From assembly GCA_028532985.1 (NCBI GenBank), contig JANCIK010000008.1, positions 3,381,658 through 3,445,657 of the forward strand: a stretch of DNA of 64,000 nt, read 5' to 3'. Made by a program: the position numbers and the translations under genes. Origin of the DNA: Stropharia rugosoannulata. Lineage: Eukaryota; Basidiomycota; Agaricomycetes; Agaricales; Strophariaceae. Position 1 is the stretch's first letter. Every line of letters begins with the position of its first letter. The notes below the pieces were generated by a model. The model did no database searches, was not told the origin of the DNA, and was given only the letters and a program-made list of their open reading frames with translations. This document shows positions 36,911 through 48,651 of the stretch, one piece after another.

Positions 36911-37880
36911 ACTTCGATATGAACTTTTCCTATGCAAACGTGAACGAACAAAATTCCTGAACCGCGCAGCTCTCTAATGGCACTGCGGCACACAGCATAA
37001 TGAATGTGATGTGTTAGTCATCTGGCATGTATCCCAAGATTGCCTATCAGTGCTGGCGCCCATCAATTTATGTTGGGTAAAAATGGGATAAAATGTATTT
37101 TATCTTTCTCAGAAATACGTATTTCAGCTAGATTAACATAAGAAATTGCCTCGGGCTTGCCTAAAATAGGAAGCCCGATATCTTTTTCTCTAGTAAATGG
37201 CTGGTAAAAGGGATTCTTTTAAACATATTATACAACTTTTTACATTTTTCCCAACAAAGAAGTGGCTACTGCCAGCAGTGTATGCTGATGGTATAGTCTG
37301 GATATATCAACCCCATATATAGTATATCTTTAAAATTATGACACACTGTTGTATGTGGGTATTTGCCTGCCACTGGCCAGAATAACCGCATCCAGACCTG
37401 ACTGTTGACCATAGAGATTTTATGCATTAGCGGCCAGAGTACGAGTCCATGAACACCGCGCGCTGCATACGCAGAGCGGAGCGTCAACATAGCTTTCATG
37501 CGACTTTGACGTTGTATTTATAATCATCTTACAACAGATTGTAAAAGGGATGCTTGAATGGTTATTTAATTAGAGAACTATGTAGTAGCAATCGGAGTGG
37601 TGATTTTACCAAGGGAAATATTCTGTCTGTCAGGACCGGACTTCTGATCAATATCTCATGATAATTTGCTGATTCAGTGTGTGAAGGAGTTATAAATAAC
37701 TTCCATTGATCTCCCAATTGATACCGTCTGACTTACGATTTTGGATTCTAGCTCAATGGACATAGAATATTCGGAACATATGTCCAATGGTGTAATCGAA
37801 TCAAACAGAAATAGACAATTCTTTAATGGTACATATCAACATCATATACTGTTTGCATTACATTCATCCTTGCATTATAT
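36911..37880. other. No recognised gene
   Basis: AT-rich sequence with short frames only. It borders the last exon of crystallin-like copy 4. Confidence 0.4.
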
Positions 37881-39010
37881 TTAGTTGTTCTGCCACACAG
37901 TACCTTTCAACGTAAGTTCCGCGGTGCGACCGATGCCAAGGAGGGTTGGGCTATCTTCTCTCCCATTAGCTGTGCAAGTAGAAAGAAGACAACGTTAACT
38001 TCATTACAAAAATTAAGAAGTCAGATTGCTTACGAATAAACTTAGTAGTATATCATGAGCAAAAATCAGATTGCCTCTTCAACATGTAAAAGGAGACAGA
38101 ACGTACGTAGCCAGTAAACTCTCTGCCAGTCCAGTCATCTTCGTAGAAAACAAGGCGGTCATTGGTATAGCTGACATAGGTGCCTTTTGGAATATTGTTC
38201 AAGTCGTCGTAATGAAAGCGGCCTTCAATTTCTGTGCGTTCGTTATTATTGGGTGAGTACATTCATGCAAAATGAGTTTTAAAGACACGTACCCCAATTT
38301 CCAGAAGATTGTAAAGTAGAGTCGCCCGTACTCATTATTGCTGTCCGCCTAATGGCTCTGGAAATATCGAGGACCACTTGATTGCTGCCCGCATACTTTC
38401 TAAGGCAGGCTTGTACCAAGCTACCTGCGGATGAACGCCTCCAAAATCCTGCTTTGCTGAAGTTCAGCATGCCAGCTATCTTGACAACATCAAACTATTA
38501 GGTATGGAGTGTTACAAATTGAACGATAAAATTTGGCGAAATAAAAGAACCCTTACATAGTCATCGCCAATGAACTGATAATAGACGACAAAAAAAGGAT
38601 TATCAGTGCCCATTCCGTGATATATGTAAAGTGCGCCATACCTCGGCGACAAGTGTATCATTATAAAAAAACTTGATCAAGGCAATAAGTTGGCCGTCTC
38701 TTGGATTTCTAGTGTTGTCTGAGATATATTTATTTGCCGTTTTGGCAGTATCCAAGTCGTTGTAAAAGAAGGTGCCAGCCGGATCTTGACAATGTGAAAC
38801 AGTACAGCAGCAATGAGTAATAAAATGATTTCAGGCTTATTAACACGTACCAGTTCCAATGTATGATCGGTCGGTGAACTCCAATCCTAGTAGAGGAAGT
38901 AGCACTCGCAGCCCCTTCACGTGAGCCAATGTAGAGGAGTGGAAGAACAGCGCCTCCGCAGAGGTCTGCCTTCTGTATCTATCTGCGTATGTTGAATATA
39001 TGCTAGTCAT
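37881..39010 (-). CDS. Beta/gamma-crystallin-like protein, family copy 4
   Basis: The start is at 39010 (MTSIYSTYADRYRRQTSAEA) and the stop at 37881. Five exons match the other copies: GLEFTDRSYIGT; an exon with AKTANKYISDNT and GQLIALIKFFYNDTLVAE; AGMLNFSKAGFWRRSSAG; RFHYDDLNNIPKGTYVSYTN followed by DRLVFYEDDWTGREFTGY; and ANGREDSPTLLGIGRTAELT ending in VWQNN. The F-YEDDWT-G segment is the clearest Greek-key-like aromatic-x6-Gly motif of the set. All splice sites are canonical, and this is the best-preserved member of the family. Confidence 0.6.
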
Positions 39011-42000
39011 TGTGGACGTGTGAGGGGCACAATTTGGCTTCGCAATCGCGTCTTATATGAAACCACAGCGTGGTGACCTTCCACCCCAATGTATTCTTAT
39101 GAAATAATAGAGGGATATAAAGTAAGTATTATCCTAGCTTGTAACAGTACGAAAAAACTTGCACTAGCTCATAAAATCTAATTTTTAAAGCAGAACATCA
39201 CCTATAATAGCCTTTTCTGGAAAATTGACTGACAATATGAACGATTTGGCTCAGCCAATCTTGATCTGAGCTAACATTTGCGCATGGAAAAGACCCATGT
39301 ATTATATTAGTTATGTTCCCTGTTGTCAAACAAATAACCGTAGATGATTAATTTCGTAGAATATTTCAAGAGCATAACTTTTATACAATACACTTTTGGG
39401 ACTAGAAAATTTTGGTGTTAGTATCAACGACCCCATGGCAATCTCCCCGAGATATTCCCAAATTTGAATAAGTGAATAGAAAACTCTTTGACGCTTCCAA
39501 CTATAGATGCTTTAATAGATGCTGTCATGCTTTGGAAGTTCCGTTAGGAACGCTTCTTAAATTGAAATATGGGAAGATGAGAATTTTGGGGTGCTTGTGT
39601 ATATCTTAGACCCTGGAAGCTATTTTTACTTTTGCCAAACGGCTTGGCTGTCGCAGAAATGAGAATATGAGGTTTTTGGTCATCTGCACGACACTGGGAG
39701 AAACTTCAATTTGCCGTTTTCAGCTGAACTGAAACCCACAAATCAAAGCTTCCCCGACAATTTCAGGTAACATGAATGCCTCAGATTCAGCAGCCCAATC
39801 CCTATTTTTATATAGAACGCTCAAAAAGACTGACAAGAGAGGTGTCCCATATAGGCATAGAGTCAACAGGGATTGAATTACTTACTAAGGGGTACAGCCT
39901 GGGGTGCAGTATGACGCCTCAGATCTCCGTTAAAGGTTAGTTTGTTCGTCGGAATTTAATGGAGACTCCCCCGCAGTGCTAGGGCAGACACGCAGGCAGA
40001 CCTGTAAATATCTTCCTCGGCCTTGAAGAAGTGCAGATATGGTAATGTTCTTGGAGACGCCAACTGCACGCTTAAGTGTTGAATCGGCACAGATCTGCAC
40101 TTGGATGCGGGTGTCACTAGCCATCGTCACCGCTGCTGTTCCTCGCCATTCTCTCCTTGGTTCCGTTTCTCGTGTTCCCTCCTCTCTAGAGCCGGTGGCA
40201 CCGGCTCTGTCAGAGCTGGCACTGTTATCCAACATTATAGTCTGTCTGCGTCTCTGCCCATCCCAGGGTAATGCAGACGTGCAGTTATGTAAACCTCTCG
40301 CCAGCTCCACATGAGCCGTTCCTGCGCGGCGTCGTCTCACATAGCTCATTTTAACTTTCCGGGCACCCAACACGCTGCACCAAGCAGCTAATACTGCCAG
40401 TATGCGTCGGCCACTCCTACACCTAGTATCCAATGTCTTCAACAACTAAAGCATTATGGTCCAAACTGGCTATTCAGGTGTTATTCTTTTTATTTGCACA
40501 GCGTACATTTATACTGAGAGTAATAAAATAGCCGAAGTTCAGATATCACGAACGTTGCACTAATCGCCCAGAAAATCTGAGCCTACCGAAGCATTAGTTA
40601 GATACATTACGTTTTCTGCTGTGATCTATTTAGAATATTCCTATTCTGAGCGTTCCAGTAGTGTGGATGTACAGCTACTGGACGTAGAGATATATCACTA
40701 CTACCGGATAGCTCCGATGGGGTGTCATAAGTGTTAAGAACTTCTACTTTTAATAATTCTCGGGAAGATACGTTTCAATCGATAATCTGTGATTAGAGAA
40801 CCATCACGAAGAGTTATACAGATCAATGGCAATTGGTTAGATAACCGCAGAAGTCCCTTGGACATTGCAAAGGATTCCCTCTTTCCGTTCTTTCCGTGCA
40901 GTATGCAGAACCCCACCAATACCTTCCTCCGTGTATAATGCATCTGTGCGTAGCGTTATAGACAATATGTGTCCGCAATATCTGACACACGCGTTCGGTC
41001 TTGGCGGTGCAAGAAACGCTCACCTCGGCCGAGTCGGGAGTCTGGACTCGCGACGGCTGCGCGAAAAGTATTGAAACTTTAAATAAATTTAATAGCAGCT
41101 TCATTGTCGGTCCCGCTCCTGGCACCGTTGCTTCCCGCGTGCCCACACAGTATCCGCACCGCTATAGACAGCGCCCGCAAGCACTTGCTCACCGTCCATT
41201 GTAGTTCACGCAGTACTGTCTCCTTCCGGGAACTGCGTGCCGCGCTCCGGTGGTGCGCTCCTCCCATCACCAGCACCATTCCGCCATGCCGCGTCCGCCG
41301 GGACTAGTCCCTGTTGACACTGTCAATAACGGTGCCCACAGCTGTTATGCACAGTGCCCGCTGGCTGCTCAACAATGTCCGCAGTGCCCACACACCATTG
41401 TGATCTCGTCGGCGGGCTCTCGGAATATGCCGGACACGCGTCTCCGCTGTCCACATCGCCGTCCATGGTCCCCCCGCAGGCTAGCTCATTGCCCGCCCCC
41501 ACAAACTGGCTGCGGGAGCTGTTCCACCCAATGCCCGCATACATTGTACGTAACGCATGCAGCCCACCGCCCATCACTCTGCTTCTCACTTGTCTCCCCT
41601 TATCTTCATAGCACATTCCCACTGCCCTATCCTCAACATCTTTGCCCGCGCCCAACACGCGCCCTCACTGCATTGTGCATTGATCTACACACTGTCCGGG
41701 ACATCTCGTCCCTTCCCTTGTTTTCGCGAGGCTCGTCATCCCTCCTCCAGCTTCTACGTCCCGGGCGCAACCGCCACTTCCAAGTTCCTGCATTGTACCC
41801 ACGTCGCTTCCCCTCGCTACACCGTTCATTCGACTACGCCCACTTGTTCGACCACGCCCGCACCTTCGCCCCGTTGATCGCCCATCGATACTGATTCATC
41901 AGATTGGTCCGCGCCGCCCAGTACTATCCCATCCGAACCCACCTCATCTTGCTGCTCTTGGACCGCGTTCCTGCGTCGACGACAACACCTCTGGGTTTTT

Positions 42001-42897
42001 GTCCCCACCTCCCCTCGCGCCTCTGTACCTGATCGTTTCACGCCCGCCTCGAGGCAAGGCATTAGCTACCGCTTTGTGGCCGCTCTCCTCTGAGGCATCC
42101 GCCACTGCCATCAGTACAGTCCAGCCACACTCCTCTGGCTCAAGACCTCCTTCAAGCTTCATCCTCAGCCTGCAACTCCACCTCGTTTTACCGAGCCCGT
42201 ATGTCTTTTTGTAAACAGCGGGCGTCCTACCTCAATATGACAAGCTCTAACACACTATTCCTCTTTGTTCTAGCGTCTCGCCTCCCCTGCACATTGTCCG
42301 CTATCTTGGTTGGCTTTATCGACGACCGGCCCCTGTCATAATCACCTAGTGAAGACAAGATGACCGCTTTGTGTTTGTTATATTCCAGGGAAGGGTACCG
42401 ATGTTCCACGGCGCCGCTCATTCAATGATCTTTACGTCCAGCGGTGAATAACCGAGGGCACTTGATCTCATCTATGTAAGTCGTACACCTCTTATCCTTA
42501 ACTAGAGGCCACATGTCAGAATCTATGAGGGGATAGTCTCTGATCCTGGACTGAGCAGATGGTGTATAGTTGTACATCTACATAGACACCTAGTTTTACT
42601 GTATCACACATCATTTTATGCAGTTCACCTGCACCAGGCGCAGGTGAAAAATTTGTCTTGATAGATACCAATCTAGTATATGTATTTGCGCGTAGCGCAA
42701 ACCTATATTTATTATTTGCTTGTATAGTTTGTGTTTCAGTTGCACAAAAAAATGTAAGTGCGTTTCAAATTGGGTTTTGATGTCTTTGTGTGTACACAGG
42801 GTTGCAGGGAGGTTGCTTTTATTTCGGTACAGCTGACGTGAAGACATAACAGTATGATCAAAGCTAGTTTACCGCTATTCTTGCATGATTCCTCCAT
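39011..42897. other. No recognised gene; GC-rich repeat 41.1-42.4 kb
   Basis: 39011-40900 is AT-rich with a relic of the palindromic MITE (39712-39790). 41100-42400 is GC-rich with many overlapping open frames on both strands, none with a recognisable domain, and shares short phrases with 30360-30800. I treat it as an old repeat. Confidence 0.4.
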
Positions 42898-43680
42898 CTA
42901 GTTACGATCCCACTTGGTTCCCGACAATGTAAGTTCCGCTCCTCCGACTATGCCAAGAATCGTCTGACTATCAGGTCTTCCATTTGCTGTGTGCGTAGAA
43001 AGAACACTATGCTCTAGCGTCATGTTTAAATGGGCACTGAACTACTTACGATTGAACTTAATAGCGCATAATAGCTGGGTCGGAATAAAAGAATTATCGT
43101 CATAAGCGAGGAGGAACCTACAAAACCAGTGAGCTCAGAGGGACTCCCATTTTCTCTATAGAAAACAAGTCGGTCGTTGGTATAGCTGACGTAAACACCT
43201 TCCTTAATGTCTTCCACTTTGTCATAAAAGAAAAGGCCTATAATGTCTTTATGACCGATACAGATGATAAATTAATTCATGCTGAGAGTATGTAAAAATA
43301 TGTACCAGAAAGACCTGAAGCTTTGTCGCTTTCATATGATGGCTTCGGAAACATCGAGGATGATATATGTGCTGTTTGCATCTTTTTTTAGATGGGCCTC
43401 CGATTTACTACTAGCTGACGAAATTTTACATTTTCCTTTGGCCGAATATCCAACCATACCAGCTACTTGGACAACGTTAAAATGATCAAGAGCAAAATGC
43501 AAACTAAATGAGAAAATACAATTGGGATGAACAAAAATACTTACATAATCATCGTCAATAAACTATTAATTCCGCGAAGAAGATCCTTGTTTGATATACA
43601 ATGTGTTGTACCTCTGCTACAAGTGTATTTCCATGGTAAAACTATTTCTCTTTTTTTTTCTATGTTTTGGCCACCAAACA
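42898..43680 (-). pseudogene. Crystallin-like family copy 5, 5'-truncated
   Basis: Read on the minus strand, the end of exon 2 (NTLVAEV, about 43620), exon 3 relics, exon 4 (KVEDIKEGVYVSYTN, DRLVFYRENGSPSELTGF) and the last exon (ANGRPDSQTILGIVGGAELT) are recognisable. Exon 1 and most of exon 2 are absent upstream of about 43680. Exon 3 carries a stop. Confidence 0.65.
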
Positions 43681-44288
43681 TTATTCTGTGGCTTTATAGG
43701 TATTTGACGTGTGTGTTATAGTATCTCTGGGGTATAATTGGTAAATTTCCTGTTACTGACTTTAACTTATATTTCAGCCAGAAATGCCGGAGCAGAGCGA
43801 GGCAGATCTTGTTACTCTTTATGAATTCCAGTTGTTCTATAATTCCAAGTGGCTACAAGTGGCCATGATGTGGGTATTCGACATAACATCTGGTTTGTAC
43901 GTGTACTTGGCAGCTTACAATCAGTTGTTCTAGTTTTCATATGCAAGTGATTATTGAATAGAACTATTAGAGGAGTATTTCGTGTCGGATCGTGTCGGAC
44001 GTTGACGTAAGGTATTTTTTTTTCCGGATAATCTAGTTGTACTGGCAAAGAATAGGGAAGTGAGCCGTGCATGTTTGGGAGTGGTGCGTGAGGTGTATCA
44101 GTCGTGCGCGCATGGTGCGTTCGGAGGTACGTGGGTGGGTGGGTGGTAAGCCGTGTGAAGGTATGTGACTCCCTTTTGACAGTAAATAAATATATCTATT
44201 TATTCAATACCAAAGATTATCACTACTACGCATGCATCAGTATGTATTCAAACTTATATGCACTATATGATACATGAAATGTCGTTAC

Positions 44289-45403
44289 TTATAACTGGCG
44301 GTTTTTGACCAAAAATTTGGATATTTCGATGCCGTTACCATATGCCAATAACCATTCGCAATTCTGGCATGGATTCATCAATGCAGAGCTGGCTTTGTTG
44401 TAGGGCGTAATTGTCAGTGCGGGAGACTGATATAAGTATTTGGCCCTGATAGCCAAGCCCTCGGCAGTCTTCTGAATATTCGTGGCTTCTTGACCTAGGC
44501 CAAGCCTACATGGGGTATTTTGTGCGTCACAAAACTATGAAAATATATATTGTGAACGGTGCTTACGAGAAAAGGAACAACAATGGATAAGTTTCGGCGC
44601 AATGACCAAAGTCCTGAGCTTCCCCTCTCAACCGTTGCATAATCGACTGTCCATTGACATCCAGACCAAGTATATCGGTAGGTTGGTGAAGCAGATTTTT
44701 CCTAAAGTTCTTTGCGTTGTTCTTGGCATCCCTTCCGGGTGTATCGAGGTTCGCTCCAACCACTACCCGCTTGACTTCATGCTCACCCACCATCTGTCTG
44801 AACCAGATCGCCGACCACACCTCTGGAGGCCCTGGTGCGCCAGCTGCGTTTGTCTTGGGGAGGGGAATGAGCCTTCCAGAGAAAGCATAACCGATAAGCA
44901 TTAAAGGATAGTAGTAATTGTCTTTCCGCGCAGTTTGAGGTACGGGCCCGACAACGGATAAGATCCACCCAATGATATCGTACAATGTTCTTAGGTTAAA
45001 CAGGTTGCCTAGATAGGCGACTGGTAGAGAGCTTAGTTGTCCATTCTGGTCCACGATATAGCCAAGATTACGCGTTCGTCTTGTTCGGTTTTCGAAACTG
45101 AGGGTATGTTAATTCAGCAGAGTTCAAAGCAGTCATCTGTGTTCAAGGTACTGACATACTGCGTATGTTTGTAATTTGGTCGACAGCGGCTCTCATGTGG
45201 TCTTGAGCCTCATTTTGAACTTGGTATGCGACCAGGTTATTGGCTATGTCCTCAAACTTCTCTATTATCTGTTGGAAACTCAGCGCTCAGCTTTTACGCC
45301 CACCTATCTCCCCCAGTACTCAACTTACACGGGTCGCGTCCATATTCAACGCGTCCCTCAAGGTGACAGTGTTGTTAAGAAAATTTGCATAGACAACCGC
45401 CAT
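44289..45403 (-). CDS. Cytidine-deaminase-like fold protein (HCAE ... PCxxC)
   Basis: The start is at 45403 (MAVVYANFLNNTVTLRDALN) and the stop at 44289. Introns include 45328-45269 and 44566-44506. One junction near 45160-45100 is unresolved. The main exon (from 45054) contains a helical region, YYYPLMLIGYAFSGRLIPLP, a linker, and then FGHCAETYPL. The last exon ends with ALMNPCQNCEWLLAYGNG. HCAE plus a downstream PCxxC are the zinc-binding and proton-shuttle residues of the cytidine deaminase superfamily. The substrate cannot be predicted. The spacing of about 55 residues between the motifs is longer than in free-nucleoside deaminases, so nucleic-acid or other substrates are possible. Confidence 0.55.
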
Positions 45404-47448
45404 AGGGGGAAGAAAATCAGCGAATGACTTGGGAACAAACAACTACCTTGCAGAGGCTGAAACAGATACACATATATAACTTGGCATTGTTTGCAGCCTT
45501 GTTACAAGAACGGCATTTCGTTCAGGGATTCTTGTTGTTCATATGCCGTTAGTAGTCCTTGATGTTTGCAATTTTACTTAGATAATACGTGTTGATATCA
45601 CACTGGCAGAACAACATGGAAGCAATACTGATTTAGTTACATCCGCACCAAATGGGCACAACATCTATGCTTTATTTGGCATATAATTCTTACGTATTAT
45701 GCCCGTCTAAGTTGTATACAAAAAAATCAGCCGGATAGAGATTTATTGTACGGGGACTGAATTAGAAGAATACGGAGATGTCGCAGCTGGCTAATAGTAA
45801 ACTTGCTCTACAGTAAATGGGCCTGCTGATCTTGCTGATATCGAATAGATCCCACAGCTGTGACATGTGTCGTGCACCTTTTTCTCTATAGAAGACTATA
45901 GTTAGTTAGAAATCATGAAATGTCTAAAGATCATCAATCATCGGCAGTCGATGAAGTCGATAGCAAGGTTTTAAGAATGGAGAGTGGCGTAGGAGTGGTT
46001 CCATTGACACGTCTACAGCTGAGAAACGTGATTTCGGGGGGAAAGGCTCTCTGTTACTGCGGAGCACTGGGCACTGTGTCGAGGTTAGTCCCAAATAGTA
46101 ACTTCTCAGCCAGGCCTGTCAGTTTTGCGTACCGCGTTGCTTTACCCTTGAACGGATGGCGCATGAAGACTTTGTACTGCACGAGCTGGACCGCGCGACC
46201 ATCCTAATGGTCATCCACTCAACCATATTCTATAGAGGCCGTGGGTACTGTGCCAAATTACCCTTCATCAGCTGTCTCTGCCGCTTAATACCTATCCCTG
46301 GGAAAGAGACTGTATGCTGTTAGCGAACTTATATGTGTTAAGAGCTTATGAGAGCTTTGACGAAGGTTTGGGCCAAGTTTGGGCAAATTTGAGTTGGATC
46401 AAATTGGGTCCGAAAGTTCTCGGGCCGGACTCCCCTCCGAGAGGAGGGGTCAGACTCAAGTTAACTACGAGGGACTATGTACACGAGATAGTAAAAAAAA
46501 GAGAACTAGGAGAGAAGGGATAGTGGGTGGGGAAATAAAAGTACTACGAGGTAGTGACTTTGTAAGCCTGTAAGAAGTACTGCGAGCGCAGTGTGAGTCG
46601 ACGGATGAGTCTATCATTTGTGCTCGCAGGGTTTTTATATCTATAAAGGGTGCCACTAAATGGCAGAGTGGAAAGCCATAGGTTGGCGTAAAGCAAAGAG
46701 GCCTCTGGTACTGGCCAAAGGAATTTATATATCTATAGAGAAAAATGAACTACAGCTGCTTCACCTTCATCGAAGGAGGCCGGCTGCCACTTCCATATCG
46801 CTCCCTTGTTCTTGCGTGCGGGGGAAGCGTACATATTGGGCACATACCCTTGGAACCGCTAGCGTCTGGACACGCCAACGAGGATTTCAAATGGTGGCAT
46901 ACCCAACCACGGCTTAGGAGTGCCTTGGGGACTTCATGGCAGTGAGGGATAATAGCATGGCGAGAGGAGGTCGCGGCTAGGACGGGCGACAAGTATTTTT
47001 ATGCTGTACTTAGCTGCCCGAGTTGTGTCCCTTATTTACACTCCTTCTGATTTATTTTATTTATGTATACTCTACATAGCCGTGGAGACCTTTCTGGCCT
47101 TGCTGAGCAGACGGTAAGTCCAGATTTTTGTGTTCCGCCAGTGGTCACGCCAAACTAGAACAGTTGCGCAAAGCACAATTGAACATAGTGTGCAAAGTGT
47201 TACCGCTCACGCTCATGAAAGCTTACTGCTCACCAAAAACATGCACTATTCAAGCACGGGTACGAGGCTTATACCTAGTCCTCCAAGCCCGCAAAGTCTT
47301 GTTTTTTCCAGGGACTGAGTATGATGACAAAGAAACGGATGTCAAATTTGGAATCCTCGACCTCGAAGACCCCCATAACATGTCTTTTTTAATTTTATTT
47401 CGCAGCCGTTACCATGTTATACATACATATTAAGTATATTGATTTATT
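45404..47448. other. No recognised gene
   Basis: Open frames at 45920-46207 (MSKDHQSSAVDEVDSKVLRM) and 47128-47433 show no known domain and no supporting splice pattern. I list them as unproven rather than as genes. Confidence 0.35.
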
Positions 47449-48061
47449 CTAAAAATAACGTACGGGCGCCGCGGACCTGCCCGTATGCCCGCACATGGCA
47501 GGCCCGGCAGCCACGGTGCCCGTAGCATGCCTGCACTGCCCGCACCAACAACAATGGCCACCGTCCCGCACAGTGCGTGCATTGGGAAACGCCCGTTGAT
47601 GAGCACCGCGCCGCGCTGTGCTCGGAAACAGCCGTTTTGGCATGTTGCGGGTTAAGCGCCCGTTAAGCGCCCGCCTCGAGGAACACGCGTGCTGCGCAGA
47701 GCCGTAGCATTCCGTGCCACGCACTTACAGGAACAATAAGCATAGGAACGTTTAGGAACTACTACAGTCGAATTACAGGGTACATACGGTATTTAAAGCA
47801 AGTAATAAGTAGAGGACACAGACAGAATAGATCCCCCACATTCGTTTACCCTCGTTTTAGCGTCCCCGTTGCGTCCTCGCTGCGTCCAGTGTCCGAGAGT
47901 GGTTCAAAGCTGTCATAGCAGCTTACACTCTCGCGTTTTCGCCTCGCTTTTAGCTCGTTCCGGCTCGCATTTGTGAGTTGTTTTGGGGTTTGGCTAGAAG
48001 CCGTGTGAAGCGCCCTCGCATTCTGCGCATTGAGTGTGTGTGTGTGGTGTGGTTTCCGCGC
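47449..48061 (-). repeat. Dispersed repeat R2, copy 3
   Basis: This is the reverse complement of the R2 core: AATGTGGGGGATCTATTC, GCGAGGACGCAACGGGGACG and the CCTCGAGGCGGGCGCTTAAC segment are all present. It is cut at its 5' end by the MITE beginning at 48062. Confidence 0.7.
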
Positions 48062-48651
48062 TATGGTGTATGGTGAGTTATTTGCACATTTATTCCCACG
48101 TCCCCCCCCTCCTGATCGGAGTGCGCCCCCTCGCTCTCAAAAGACTTCAATCTCTAATTTAACTTCTAATGCCCTGTAATTCGTAGTGATATACAGGAAT
48201 TTTACTCTATGTAGTATAAACTGTATATTATATCCATCTCATGTACCAACGATGCAATCATTATATTGCTACTTTACAAAATCAACCTACTATGTTATTC
48301 TGAAGGTCTTGTTAATAGTAAAATACTCGTAAATAGCATATTCACCACTTGAAAGTAATATTTCTTTGGCTAATTTAGTGATCTGAGGTTTGACATCTTG
48401 AGTGGGAGGGGGGAACACTCAAGTGAGGGGGGGGGGAACAATCGTGGGAAATTGAAATGATGGCACTGAAATCAAGGAAATGTGATCGTTTCTAGTCCAT
48501 TTCTATGAGTATCACAGTTTGGGTATATCAGAAAGATGTATAATATTATGTTTAAATACTGTACATAAGTTATAATCATAATAAAATAAAATTTCATGTC
48601 GTTGTGAGAGGGGGGGGGATGTGGGAATAAATGTGCAAATAACTCACCATA
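48062..48651. mobile_element. 590-bp MITE with G-run terminal inverted repeats
   Basis: It begins TATGGTGAGTTATTTGCACA and ends with the complement, with inverted repeats of about 45 bp that run through TTTATTCCCAC into C8/G9 homopolymers. The ends TATGG...CCATA resemble the outermost bases of the integrase transposon, but the rest differs. The interior is AT-rich, with further runs of seven to ten G near 48410-48437. No ORF is present and no target duplication is evident. Confidence 0.75.

Noticed and set aside
41250..42062. 214-codon and neighbouring open frames in the GC-rich block
   Set aside because: Several frames on both strands are equally open, composition is Pro/Ser/Arg/His-rich, and there is no domain, no conserved splice pattern and similarity to another non-coding GC-rich patch.
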